From Beroe ovata (lineage: Eukaryota > Ctenophora > Nuda > Beroida > Beroidae): a stretch of 50,704 bases of DNA. Below the pieces are notes generated by a model that saw only the letters and a program-made list of their open reading frames with translations, was not told where the DNA came from and searched no databases. This document shows positions 33,601-45,294 of this stretch, in pieces; position 1 is the stretch's first letter; each line of letters starts with the position of its first letter. The stretch is from assembly GCA_946803715.1 (NCBI GenBank), contig CAMPET010000365.1, positions 1 to 50,704 on the forward strand, written 5' to 3'. The translations under genes and the position numbers were made by a program.

Positions 33601-36600
33601 TCGGAGTAAACAATTCTATCCTGCGTGAAGACCACTCTTTGCTCCTCACTTCTTTCTTCACTATACTCCTTTACTACTGTCTTAGTGTAAGATGAAGACT
33701 GCCCTTCGCGATGAAAATGACGAGTCGATGAGTGGTGTGATTTCTTCACAGATCCCAATTCATCGGTGAAATCTATCGCTGAGTTTATGTTTTCTATCGC
33801 TGCATCAAGATCATCAACGTTTTCCTCGTCGCTCTGCATTTCTCCTTCATCAATTTCATTATCGGAGTGATCCAGTGAGATATTCTTCTTTAGTTCTGGT
33901 TTTGTTGGATGCTCACTAACTGATTATAATGGAATAGTTTGTGAAATCGATGAATATTACACACTCAAGTGCAGAAGAGAGGCAGTTTGTCGCGCGCGCG
34001 AGCTAAACACACACACACGCACACACACGCACACGCACACACACACGCACACACACTTACCAAGTCGTCAGTGCTAAGACTCTCATCGTTGTAAGAGAAT
34101 ATTTGATCAGATGTACTCGTGAACTGAATGATAATNACACGTCACACATATGCTATGCGAACTTTATTTCAAAACAAAGACCCATCCATACCTAAAAGAA
34201 GTGTACTCCTTTATAAGGTTAAATGGTTTCAAGGAAGAGGTACTAACTGATGTACATGACGGTATAGCGTACATGAATCTTCATGAATGATGCCTCTTCG
34301 ATATGAGGCTAATGGGTATTGGGTATGCTTTTTTGTACTTTGTACTAGAAGATAAGAGTTAAGTTCTACTCGAAGATAAGAGATTTAGGATCATACCATA
34401 AGATAAATGTTGCTAATAATGTTGCTATAACACGAACACAGCATTATACTATGGAGCAGCACAAAAACAACCTCACATACCTTTGTTGCTGGCGATGTTG
34501 CTATTCTCAACAACCGAAACATCAGTCTCTGTTGATAGATCAGCAACGTCGTAGGATGATGTGTTCATCGAGACATCCCCATTGGTCAGTTCAGAGTTGG
34601 CCAGTTCTTCAGGGGCTGAGGGGACGTCTTCCTCGGGGGCTGCAGGGACTTCCTCTGAGACGGCTGGGGCTTCGTCTACTACTGAAATTGAGCCCATAAA
34701 ATTCAAGGAAGTTTGAATTTGGATAGAAAAAGCCGAAAATTGCGATTTATTATATGCCTTGTTTATTTACTGATGTCGGTTTAGTTGACAAACCTGGGGC
34801 AGCCATTTCAGGTTCGGAAACTGGTGTTTCTTTCAAGGTATCTGGTTCAACTGGTTCGGACACGGCAGGCTCTGAAACGACTGGTTCTTCAGCAACGACT
34901 AGTTCCTCAACGACTGGTTCCTCGACGACTGGTTCAGTCACAACTGGTTCCTCGACGACTGGTTCCTCAACGACTGGAACCTTTGCTTCTGGAACAATCT
35001 CCTCAGGTGTTTCCTCGACCTGGGTTGCTTCCTCTGGAGCAACCTCAGTGGCAACTTCAGTAGCAACCTCAGGAGCAACTTCTTGAGCAACTTCAGCAGC
35101 AACCTCTGGTTCTGGAATCACATCTAAACTTTCTTCCGGCTCCTGTTCCAGAGCAACTGAAACAACATAGGAATTCGATACCTAAAATCAATTAGGATTT
35201 GTACACGATATAGGTTTTTTTTCATAGAGCCACTATGAATTTTCAGAAAATCATCGATTTCGTCATTACCTCCGGTTGACGAGATTTCAGTGATCTTTTC
35301 CACTTCCGATTTCGAAATGATTGACATTCCTTCCTCCTGAAATGTAGAAATTAAGCAACTGAAGCAGTGAATTTCAGAGGAAATATTCTATAGAATCCTG
35401 GACCAAAATCGCTTCTATACAACGATTAGATTCAATCCCATAACTAACGTTAAGTAGAGATTCTGGCATAACTTGGATGCTAGATTCAGGCTCTTCCGAA
35501 GGTGATTCAATAGAGACATCCTCAACAACTTCCTCTTCTACAGCCTCTTCCTCAACAGGGGTTGTTTCCTCTTCCACAGCAACCACTGGAGCAACAACTG
35601 GAGCAACTTCTTCAACAGTAACCTCCTCAACAACAGCTTCTATTACTGGCTCCTGTGTGTTCTCTTCAACAATTTCTTCAGCCTCTGGCTCAGACACTTC
35701 GGCGACTGGTTCGGAGACTTCAGAGACCGGTTCGGAGACTTCAGCCACTGGGACCACTGGGGTCTCTGGTTCGACTGCTGGGGCTTCGACCTCAGGTTCG
35801 GGGGTCTCCTCTTCTTCCTCCACGACCACTGGGGTCGCCTCTTCCTCGTCTACAACCACAGGGGTCGCCTCTTCCTCTTCTTCTTCGACAACGCCTTCCT
35901 CTTTTGACAGAGGTGTGGAAAATGCGATCGGTTCAGCTTCGACAGCTGCTACAGTCTCGGTTTCGACAACTGGAGCTATGTCTTCAGCAGGTATACTGGT
36001 GTCCTGAGGATACGGAATTGTTTTAGATTGTTAATAACTATTTACAATCCAATCTAAATTTCGATTCATAACTGAAATAAGAAGGATTCGTTCGAATCAA
36101 ATCAAGATTTATTATTTTTGGGAGCTTTTATTTGGATATAGCATGCGGGATTTTAATGATGGGTTTTATCTATGTCCCCTCCAGTACTGATAGAATTGTA
36201 TTATCACGGATTATATAGGATACTCATTACTCAATACTCACGTCATATTACACACGGCAATTATACAGCGTGTACGGGATAAAATTAGCAGTGACATGAC
36301 ATATTATGCTATGACAGACGTGACATATGTCAGACGAGAAAATGAGGGGGAGGGGCTATGTGTCTGCTTTCGTGTCGTGGGAAGAAGAGAGGTCATGGTG
36401 AGAAAATTCTAAAACATTCTCGCAGGGTTCTGAATTAACTATTATATCGCTTATAGACTTGTCATCTGATTGGTCATTTTATTTCTTAACAATCTTTTAG
36501 CATCTGTTTCATCTGGACAGTGGACATAACGTGAGTACCCATCAGTTTAACAGATGGATGAACTTTACACCCATGAATTAACCCTAGTGGTGGTGGTACG

Positions 36601-39600
36601 AAAGTAAACATAGTGTTTTAACAGTCCATTACAGGTAGCCCTACACATCCCCTGTTCATTGTATAATGTTCAATGTAACAATGTACACATGTACACTGTA
36701 CACATGTACAATGTACATTACGTCATGTATGATAGTACAATATGCTCATTTTCGAGTAAGTATTTCGTAGATTCAACATATTCATCTCAATGAATAATGA
36801 ATAGTTTAGCCTTTCCTTGCAAATGAACATATTCGTATTACATTTGGTGAGATGGACATATTATTCGAATGCGTGATAATTCAATCGCTAAATATTACTT
36901 CTCTTCGCATGTGTGTGTGTGTGTGTGTGTCCCTGTGTGTGTGTGTGTGTNCATCCAAACAGGTGTGTGTGTGTGTGTGTCCCTGTGTGTGTATGATGGT
37001 TTGTGTAAAGAAATCTGATACTGGTTGTGTACATTTATGGGAACAAATGGCTTAATGATTCGCTATCCAGTTTTTAAAACCTGATTCGAGAAAAACATCT
37101 GCCATGGTAGATAATGGCCTAAAATCTCTTGAAATATGCGATTTTGAAGTACTGTATTTTACAATTATTCCATCAAAATGTACAAGCTCTCAAGTTGTAT
37201 GAAATCCGCTACTGTTAATCGAAATGATTATTTCCGCTATCTTATCTCGAAGTTATGACGTGGATTATCTACGTTCTGTTAACACTTCCTCTCAAGTTAC
37301 CTTTGCATGAATAACTTGAGCTTTATGGTTGAGCTTTATGAAATTACAATACATTTCAGAAGATTCGAGAAGAAAAGGGAAATGGATGGTCAAATTTGAT
37401 TATTATAGCATGTTCACTTCCGTTTTTTGAGCTTCACTGTACGGTTTAGAAAGATAAAATTTTGAAAATGGCAAAACGTAGCAGTTCCGACTCAAAAGGC
37501 ATTATACCTTATCATCGAGTTTTCTTCGAAAAAAAACTTATCATTTTTGTTCAATACAAAAACAGTTTCGGGAGACAATATCAGTTATCTGATAAGGCGA
37601 AACATGTCCTTCTAACCTGTGTATTTACTGCCTCACCGAACAACGCTCTGTGTTCATGAATATCACCCACAATAATGTATCAAAATCGCAGTCTGCATCG
37701 TTTTCAATCTTAGTGAAACCCATAGAGCAAAAATTTATGTCACTTTCAAGCCTTATAACACACGGAATCTATGTCAAACGTCAAACGTATGGAATATGTA
37801 CGAAACCCCCTGCAATCATATCCGCATATACTTAATGATATTGGCAGGTAAGGTTTTTCAGGTTAGGTGTTTCATAATTCAATGATAGTGGACAAGTGAC
37901 AAATCCCAAATCCGTGACATGGCTAAACTTCGTGCAATGAACGAAATTGGGTATTTCCGAATCTTTTGAGGAAAATTAGCCTTTTCGGGCGAAGAATATC
38001 TGGAAGGAAATCATTCCATGTTTTACCAATCTATACGATTCATATCACTCATTCCTCTGATAGTCAAATTCAGCTTTGATTCATATCGCAATTAGCCAAT
38101 AACTAGAGCTCGCGCTCAGACATTTATTATTTCATGCTTCAATCTGAGCTCACATGATACAGGAATGTCATTCCCTTATAAGGGATAATTGAATATTGAA
38201 TAATATGTTTTCTACACTGGCGCAATGGTATAAATTGAGCTCATAATTTCGCAAGGATTGATTGAATCGTGAGGATCATTTTCATCATAACTAGAGCTGT
38301 CTGTAGATCTAAATTCTCGACAATATTCCATAGAATTGGCGGTTCTAGAGAGGCGCCGGTATCATATATTGCGATCGAATTATCATCGGCTAATCCAAAT
38401 TTGAAGGAGTGTATCTTAAATGTAGTTCAAAAAGCATAGTGGTAATATTCTGAATTCCCCTTTATCTTGAAATGGTCATTCAGATTGCAGATCAGGTCAG
38501 CGAAATTGGCAAGAATTGGCGAATTATTAACTGAACAAAATTGTATCAAGACTTGTTTCCAACTTCATCATACCTCAACTGGCTCCTTGACAAAGACAAA
38601 ACTCTCGGGAGGAACTGCTGAGACATCTGAAGAGAACGACGAAGTCAGTATATGATATTCCAGAGATAATTGTGTGTTAATTTGACAAACACACGCGGCA
38701 ATGTGTCCTAATGCTAGTATGAACACACGTCATGTACATAAAATGTAATGTTACACTCAGTCGATGACCTTACCGATTACACTGGGCATTTCTTCAGGTG
38801 CTTTCTCCACTGGGATTTCCTCCTCGACCGGTGCCTCTTCAACAGGTTCCTCCACTTGAACTGGAGCCTCTTCCACTTCTGACACTTCCTCAACAGCCAC
38901 CTCCCCTTCAGATAGTGGCTCATCCTCGTCTGAGACCTCCACTTCGGCCTTCACCTCCTCAACCTCTACAGGTTCAGAGGGCACTTCTGGGGCAGATTGT
39001 TCTGGTTGCTGGATTTCTGTTTGCACTGGGGTTGCAGCTATTGGGACTGTTTCAACAGGGATGAGGGAGTCATCAACTGGAATCTGAAGGAGGGAAAAAA
39101 ATTTCATGGAGTGAATCAACATAAAGTGATCTGACTAAAGTCCAACTTTCAACAATTTTCTTTGAAATCCTTGCCATCTACCTAACCCATAATATCTCTA
39201 ACTACCTCAACTGGCTGTCCTGGCAGATCCACTGGTTCATCAGCAGGAAGCACAACTGGAACAATTCTTACTGGTTCTGGTGTAGCAGGGACGTCTGGGT
39301 AAAGTCGGGGAGCAGTGGGCTCACAGAGAGAATCCCTGATCAAGAACAGTTGTCAGCTCATTCAAACCCAGCAGGGAATCACCAACAAACGATAACAAAT
39401 GAGACTAATGACCTGAGTCCTGCTATGTTCTTGTTGCTGTCGCTCTTCCTCATTACGGGATCTTTGTTCATGCTAATCTCTGCAAGTTTGTGCTCCACAT
39501 CCTTGACATGTGGGGTAGACTGCTGTGCTGGACATTCTTCATCTGTTGCTGCAATTGATGTTTGAGTTTAAACTTCAGCAGGAATTTTAAGTGAAACAAT

Positions 39601-39998
39601 TTCACTTTTGTTAACTGAAATATTACCTTCTGGTAGGAGTGGTTCATTTTCACATGTTTCATTGTTTCCATTAGGAACTGGTTTCATGTCTGGTTCATAT
39701 TCAGTGAACTGTTCAGTGATAACCTAAGAATTAGGTAACTAAGACTAGTTTGAATCTATCATTACAAATATCAGAGAAATAGGATGATTGAGGTCAAACC
39801 TTATCTGAACTCTGCATCTGGGGCTCATTAGAAGCCACTCCATTGTTAACTGGTCGAGGGATTAGTGGATCAGAGTCTTTTAAACTCTGAAATGTTTAAG
39901 GGTGTTATCAACATATTCAGAGCAGCAATTTGTTCATATAACTAAAAAGAAAACTGAGTTACCTCTCGGGGTTGGAAACAACAGAGGCAGAGTTCCAT
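30622..39998 (-). CDS. Long acidic Glu/Pro/Val-rich protein of unknown family
   Basis: Exons joined in phase: 39963-39998 (MELCLCCFQPRE), 39800-39886, 39627-39723, 39413-39548, 39206-39335, 38774-39083, 38574-38626, 35449-36003, 35270-35336, 34794-35156, 34481-34681 and 33499-33919. Probable last exons are 32332-32387 and 30622-30663 (TGA), but their phase with 33499 does not fit the best reading, so an exon is missing or mis-bounded. About 820 residues. Three cysteines at 4, 6 and 7 could be S-acylated and tether it to membrane. The middle is low-complexity, with repeats such as PVVEEPVVEEP, SEPVSEVSEPVAEV and EVATEVAPEE. The end is mixed: HSSTRHFHREGQSSSY and KEYSEERSEEQRVVF. The composition resembles disordered cytoskeletal or neuronal scaffold proteins, but I recognise no domain. 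The start is divergent from CHMP2B (1.1 kb apart). Confidence 0.72.
32590..33070. repeat. About 240-bp tandem duplicate around gap N 32830
   Basis: 32590-32829 and 32835-33070 are about 95% alike and differ by scattered substitutions and a 6-base indel (ggtaag near 32708). The first copy ends and the second begins at the N. The sequence starts 'cgtacatacgtctgtac' and ends 'ttgattctttcg'. Same signature as the 4089 and 44911 joins. Confidence 0.9.
33991..34057. repeat. CG then CA/CGCA microsatellite
   Basis: (CG)5 at 33991-34000, then (AC)n interrupted by GC at 34006-34057. In an intron of the Glu/Pro/Val-rich gene, 80 bp from the gap N at 34136. Confidence 0.97.
36681..36718. repeat. Palindromic TGTACA-rich stretch
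   Basis: Alternating ATGTACACATGTACA and TGTACACATGTACAATGTACAT form overlapping perfect palindromes. In the 2.6-kb intron 36004-38573. Confidence 0.9.
36909..36991. repeat. TG microsatellite broken by gap N 36951
   Basis: (TG)n-CCC-(TG)n appears before the N and again after it (36962-36991), with 'catccaaacag' between. The same array was probably entered twice, or the gap cuts one array. Confidence 0.9.
36992..38573. other. Rest of a 2.6-kb intron
   Basis: Intron of the Glu/Pro/Val-rich gene. AT-rich; no nested gene found on either strand. Confidence 0.5.
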
Positions 39999-40374
39999 GG
40001 TCTGAGTAACTAGGAAATATATATCAGTACAAACTTATCATCTTAATTATTGGCAAAATATAACAATGAATAAAGGTTTCAATGGTTGGAAAAAAATAAC
40101 ACTCATAATTACACAGATTATCTCGTAACTAGCACAAAATAAACAGAAATGAGAAAGTGTAGAATTGATTTGTAGGGACAAAAGAAAGAAAGACGACATA
40201 TGGATAATAAGTAATTGAAATTATTTTCTACGATATACGCATTTTCTACGATAAACGTATTTGAGACTGAAATGTTTTAGAAATTTGGTTTCAAGAAGTT
40301 TTTCTGCATCACTTTGTTGAGAAATGGGAAAGCGTAACTTTTGTGAAACTGTCGGCTAGGGCTCAGTAGAATGT

Positions 40375-40700
40375 AGAAACGTGACGCGCCGCGCGAACCA
40401 CGGAAAAGTGCATTTATAACAAATTAACAGTCGCGCCAGCATGACAATGGACTATGATCAATAATCTGGTCATCATCAGGATGTTTTAAAATTTTATTTG
40501 TATCTAGCCCATAGCCGTATTTACAGCTAATTTTTGCGCGCGGCGCAGGCCTCATCGCGCGCTGCAAAATTTTTCTTTACCCTTGCTGGTTTAATTTCAT
40601 TCCTGGCAAGGGGCGGAATAACAATTGTGCGGCGCTGACGGAAGGGAAACCCTACAACATCGCGCGCGAAAAATAAAAGGTCAGATAATATCTGAATTTT
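40375..40700. repeat. CpG-rich repeat, copy without MITE
   Basis: GC-rich element between the divergent Glu/Pro/Val-rich gene and CHMP2B. It contains CCTTGCTGG...TTCCTGGCAAGG and GAAACCCTACAAC, distant echoes of the family-2 MITE, and AGATAATATCTGA. The matching site near 40580 (ttctttacccttgctgg) is unoccupied, whereas the partner copy carries an insertion there. Confidence 0.8.
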
Positions 40701-41119
40701 ATTTGAAGTTTCCGAAGTTTATTAATTATTTTGTATTTCGATTTCATATGTCATATGTGGTAATTCCAAACAATGATTCTCATGGAAATTGTTTGTTGTA
40801 TCTAGATTAATTCAGATTTCAGCCTGGTGGGTCGGTGGGGCTCAGCATTTCCTGAATATACGGATCCTCAGCTGTGTCATGTATGCTGTACTAGTGTACT
40901 GCTGTAGTGCTGTATTCAATAAAAATCATGTTTGATAGCACAAATTGATTCATAGAACTCAGTAATGCATATCAAAAGAACATTGGACAATGAGTTTGAA
41001 TCATAGAGAAAATCGAATCATTGATAAACAGAAAACTTGAAGCATTTGAAGCTTTATTCACAACCTTTAATTACAAGCATTTGAAGCTTTATTTACAAAT
41101 TGTATCAATGCACTAGCTT

Positions 41120-42128
41120 ATGTTTGGGGGCAAGAAAGATCCAAAGAAACAAGTCCGACAACAGCAGAGGCAGCTTACCCATGTGCAGAGAGATATTGAC
41201 AAGGACATTTTAGGCTTGGAAAGACAAGAAAAGCAAATTCAAAATGAAATCAAGAAAGCCGCAAAGATGGGTGACAAGCAGACAGCCACTGTAAGCTTAA
41301 TTCCTCATCTATAAACTTTCAATCATAAAACCATAATACCTACCATATTCTCTTTTGACTTATGACTACAGTATTTGACAGATATATGCAAAACAACTGG
41401 TCAACATAAGAAAACAGAAAGCTCGCCTTGTTGGTGCAAAGGGGCAAGTTGGTGCAGTAAAAACAAAGACCACAGTCATGCAGTCAAATATGAAAATGGC
41501 ACAATCTATGAAATCAACTGCTGGTGTAATGTCACAAATGAATAAGCAAATGAATCCACAGGTAGGTAGGGATGATGTAACTTGTGTTAGAAATCATGAT
41601 ACTCTCTGAATAGGATAAAACAATAAACATACCAACCTTCACAGGAAATGTCAAAAGTCATGCAAGAATTCGAAAAGGAAAGTACTAAGATGGACATGAC
41701 AGGTGAAATGATGGAAGACACTCTTGATTCAGTTCTTGAGGGAAGTGGAGATGAAGAAGAATCAGATCAGGTTTGTCTTCAAACATTTTTTACATCAAAA
41801 TTGAATCTGATCTTGACCCAATGATGCAAGATCAACAATGGTGCTTTCAGATTATGAACCAAGTCCTCGATGAGATTGGTATTGAGATCACTGGTAAGAT
41901 GGCAGCTGCTCCCAGAGCTGGTTCATCCTCATTAGCAGGTGAGACATTCATTATCATGAATCAGATATTAGACCACTCTGTCACTGAAGTTGATTACCTA
42001 ATCATGCATAATATAGAATGAGTTCAATTTATGCTACCCTTCATTCAGGTCCAAGTCATGTTCAGGGCAGCAGAGCTCCAACAGATGCAGACATTGAGGC
42101 ACAGCTTAAGAGACTTGCAGAGTTGTAA
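41120..42128 (+). CDS. CHMP2B: Charged multivesicular body protein 2b (ESCRT-III), copy 1
   Basis: Five exons in phase: 41120-41290, 41382-41561, 41645-41770, 41851-41938 and 42049-42128 (TAA). 214 residues; human has 213. It starts MFGGKKDPKKQVRQQQRQL (basic helix 1), has IYAKQLVNIRKQKAR, and a Met-rich helix (MQSNMKMAQSMKSTAGVM). An acidic stretch, LEGSGDEEESDQIMNQVLDEIGIEI, follows in the C-terminal half. The C-terminal MIM-type helix is DADIEAQLKRLAEL, which binds the MIT domain of VPS4. It polymerises on endosomal and other membranes for ESCRT scission. The ATG is three bases after a CTAG. USP32 starts 578 bp downstream on the same strand. Confidence 0.97.
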
Positions 42129-42705
42129 AAATAATGGTGCCTTATTTCATATTTTACTGTAGCTTAGTGTGTATGCTGAATAGGAGTTTTGAGCCATAGA
42201 GAGAAATCAAATCGCTCATCACATAAGTTGTGGTGAGTTGTACTTTATTTTTACCTACTTGGATTTGGTTTGGTGTGATTCACATCTATTTATTCAAATC
42301 ATTCATCTCATTATACTATTGGTTGAAATCATCTTTTTGATTTAGCAGATTGAGTTTATCCCCATTTGGAGGTGGTCGAATATTTTTTGTTTGTTTTGCT
42401 TTCACTAAACTCTTGAGCAAACCATTGTAGCAAATATTACAGAATTAAGTCAATTTTTAGCAGATTGTTGCTTATTCTTTATATTGTAATCTGTATTATA
42501 TCAAAGGATTGAAGATATTTTGAGAATTGATTCCTTCTTTTCACTTGATCATGTCATAACTATTATTACATTGCAAAATTCAATTTCTAAAAGTCGTCAC
42601 CTACCTAACAACGCAAATTGTTTAGGGTTTCTTCGTGTCCCAATCTGTTTGCTCCTGAGTTTCAAAGACATGTAATTTACTCCAGACATCAAACTTACAA
42701 TTAAC

Positions 42706-44660
42706 ATGGGCAACTCCAACTCTAATCTGAGCCTCAACATCTTCACAATCGTCACGTTTGAAGATGCAATAAGGAGGCTGACAAAGGAAGAATTAGATCA
42801 TTTGAGGTAGAGATATAACTATGCAAAGGAATGGAACAATGCTCCATGAATTAATATTGTGCAAATATTCAGCCCATAGTGTTACGAATGTCTCACCCTC
42901 TGCAATGGCAATTGTCTACAATTTTTAATCATCTGTTCTGATTTCAATGTCTCTTGGCCCTCGTCAGGTCATCATACAACAAGATACTACTGCTTCCTAA
43001 CCGTGATAACTTTGTGGGCAAAGCTTTCCTCGGATTTCCAGTCAAATTCTCTGGTATTTTGATAATTGAGCCAGTGAAGAAAGTATAAATAAATTTCAAT
43101 ATTTTTATCTTAAACTTATTCCCTACAATGCTGAAGTCATCTAAATCCAAGGCTTTCACCAATTATTTCAGATCGGATATTCAAAGTCGTATCTCAAGGA
43201 AATGCAGTCTCATTTGACAGTATGATATGCCTTCTTGTAATCATGATAAGAGGGTCACGAAATGAGAAACTCCAGCTTCTGTTCTACATGTTCTGCAATG
43301 ACAGTAAGAAGGTTCGTGATTGATAAGTAGATTGACAGATAGATTGATAAGTTGATAAGTAGATTGACAGATAGCGGAAATCATACTTCTGAGTAGATAT
43401 TCTTAAGCCAAATCTGCCAATTCCTAAGTAATTTCAAGTATTCCTAACTGTCAATTGAATGTGCGTATCAGATGACAAGAGAAGAAATGGTGGGTGTTCT
43501 AACCTCATGGCACATACCACTTCCACGACACATTGACTTCCTGTTCACTGTGTCAGAAGAGTGCTCATTGCAGCACTTTGTCAAGTGGATTGATAAGTTC
43601 TCTCCTTCACTTGGTAAGAATGATTGGGCGATTGATTGGTAGTGATGAGATTTGCGTAATGATAATGAATATTAGGGGAATTTAGAGCCAGTTGAAGAAT
43701 CATTCTTCAAATTTCCGCGCGAAAGAGTTTATTAAATCGTCCAACCCATGAACTCTACTCAAACCAATTATTATCTTATCAAAGTTTTGTTCAGGTGTTT
43801 TCGATTGGGTTCTCGATAACGACAGTGATGGTTTCATCTGCGCGAGAGAGAACTCATTCCAGACCTATCATCAGTTCCTGGCCGAACAAGCGTCCTTCAC
43901 AGAGAAACAAGTCATGTCACTAGGTAAGTAGGTAGTGACAACATGAGTGTGACTTGTGACATCATTTGGTAGGTCGTAACGTCATAAGTGTGATGGGAGG
44001 TGTCATAGGGAGGTATAACGGGGAATGTTACCATAGTAATTCGATTCGGACTGTCATGTTATGACTTACTGACTCGTAGTGATGTGTGTGTCAATGGTCT
44101 CTGCTTCAATGTGATGAAACATTTGGCCAAGGGTAATAAGGGATGACAACAAAATTCAGACGGCTATTTGTAATCTCTTTCATGAAATCTTTCCTATCTG
44201 TCCCCAGAAAAGCACTACCAGAAGCTGAGGAAACTCTTTTCCCGTTCCAAGAGATTTGATCTGGAGGCCATGCACAAGTGCCTCCACCCTCTTTATACCT
44301 ATGAGTTCTCGCAAAGATTTTTCCTTGCGTTTGACTTGAACGGAGATGGTGAGTTTGAGAATATACTCCGATTTACGCGAATGTGCAATAACAAACTCTG
44401 TAATCCGCATGGAGTAAAATGTAGCAAAATGTAGAGTAATTCTCGGGTTATAGTTTATCTAAAAGTCATCCCTCGAATTATATCCTTCTCCGTTATTAAC
44501 TCCAATACTCACGGCAGGGAATATCGATTGTCGAGAACTGGTTATCGGACTATCGGCAATATTGGAGGGAGAGGACAGTTTTGCTAAGTTTGTGTTTGAC
44601 ATGTTTGATGAAAATGGTGATGGGATCCTCAATGTGGATGATGTTCGGAACTTCGAACAG
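42706..44660 (+). CDS. USP32: USP32-type deubiquitinase, N-terminal EF-hand exons (copy 1)
   Basis: Exons in phase: 42706-42806 (ATG), 42968-43053, 43172-43311, 43472-43613, 43795-43923, 44208-44348 and 44518-44660. It begins MGNSNSNLSL, an N-myristoylation signal (Gly2, Ser5/6), followed by TFEDAIRRLTKEEL, as in USP32 MG-x-FL-YEEALRRVTD. EF-hand loops are DLNGDGNIDCRE and DENGDGILNVDD, both with intact Ca-ligand positions; a weaker one is DNDSDGFICARE. Human USP32 has the same array before its DUSP, ubiquitin-like and catalytic domains. The copy ends before the N at 44911. The exons at 44208 and 44518 are found only here and belong before 49696 in the real gene. Confidence 0.88.
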
Positions 44661-44910
44661 GTGATGATAAATTCTGAAAAGACAACCATCAATGATCGAT
44701 GATCTACGATGATCTATCAATGATCCATGATCCATGATCCATGGTAGAAATTTAAATCTGACGTGAGTCTGGGAACGTTTGGGGACTTCTGGACATGCCT
44801 AATTATCAAAGCTCGTGCTAGATTGTGAAATAGACATGTATCCCAAGACTCGAAACTGTTGTCTGTCACTGAGTTTCAAATGAGTGCAAAATTGAGTATT
44901 GAGACATATG
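44661..44910. other. USP32 intron up to contig end
   Basis: AT-rich sequence after the last EF-hand exon, ending at the N at 44911. Includes short iterations of 'gatccatgatc' near 44715-44745. Confidence 0.5.
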
Positions 44911-45294
44911 NAACAGAGGCAGAGTTCCATGGTCTGAGTAACTATGGAAGATATATCAGTACAACCTTATCATCTTAATTATTGGCAGGAACAATCAGTG
45001 GCAAAATATAACAATGAATAAAGGTTTCAATGGTTGGAAAAAAATAACACTCATACTCGCACAGATTATCTAGTAACTAGCACAAAATAAACAGAAATGA
45101 GAAAGTGTGGAATTGATTTGTAGGGACAAAAGAAAGAAAAACGACATATGGATAATAAGTGATTGAAATTATTTTCTATGATATACGTATTTTCTACGAT
45201 ATATGATATACATATTTGAGACTGAAATGTTTTAGAAATTTAGTTTCAAGAAGTTTTTCTGCATCATTTTACGGCTCAGTAGAATGTAAAAACG

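Larger units (their letters stand above)
39980..43923. repeat. First copy of roughly 4-kb haplotype-like block
   Basis: Corresponds to 44912-49022: first exon of the Glu/Pro/Val-rich gene, the shared upstream region, CHMP2B, and five USP32 exons. Coding parts are almost identical, with synonymous changes (CHMP2B stop TAA versus TAG). Non-coding parts differ by substitutions and indels, including one transposon insertion. The stretch 42968-43616 is a particularly close match at offset 5102. Confidence 0.9.

Noticed and set aside
34061-34123. Possible 63-bp exon encoding FTSTSDQIFSYNDESLSTDDL
   Set aside because: Has splice-like borders, but its phase does not fit: inserted between the exons ending 34481 and starting 33919 it creates a stop either within it or after it. 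The N at 34136 just beside it leaves some doubt.
34754-36026. Plus-strand Ser/Thr/Gly-rich frames (TGSSTTGS-type repeats)
   Set aside because: They are the antisense of the Glu/Pro/Val-rich exons, whose minus-strand frames are flanked by in-phase splice sites.
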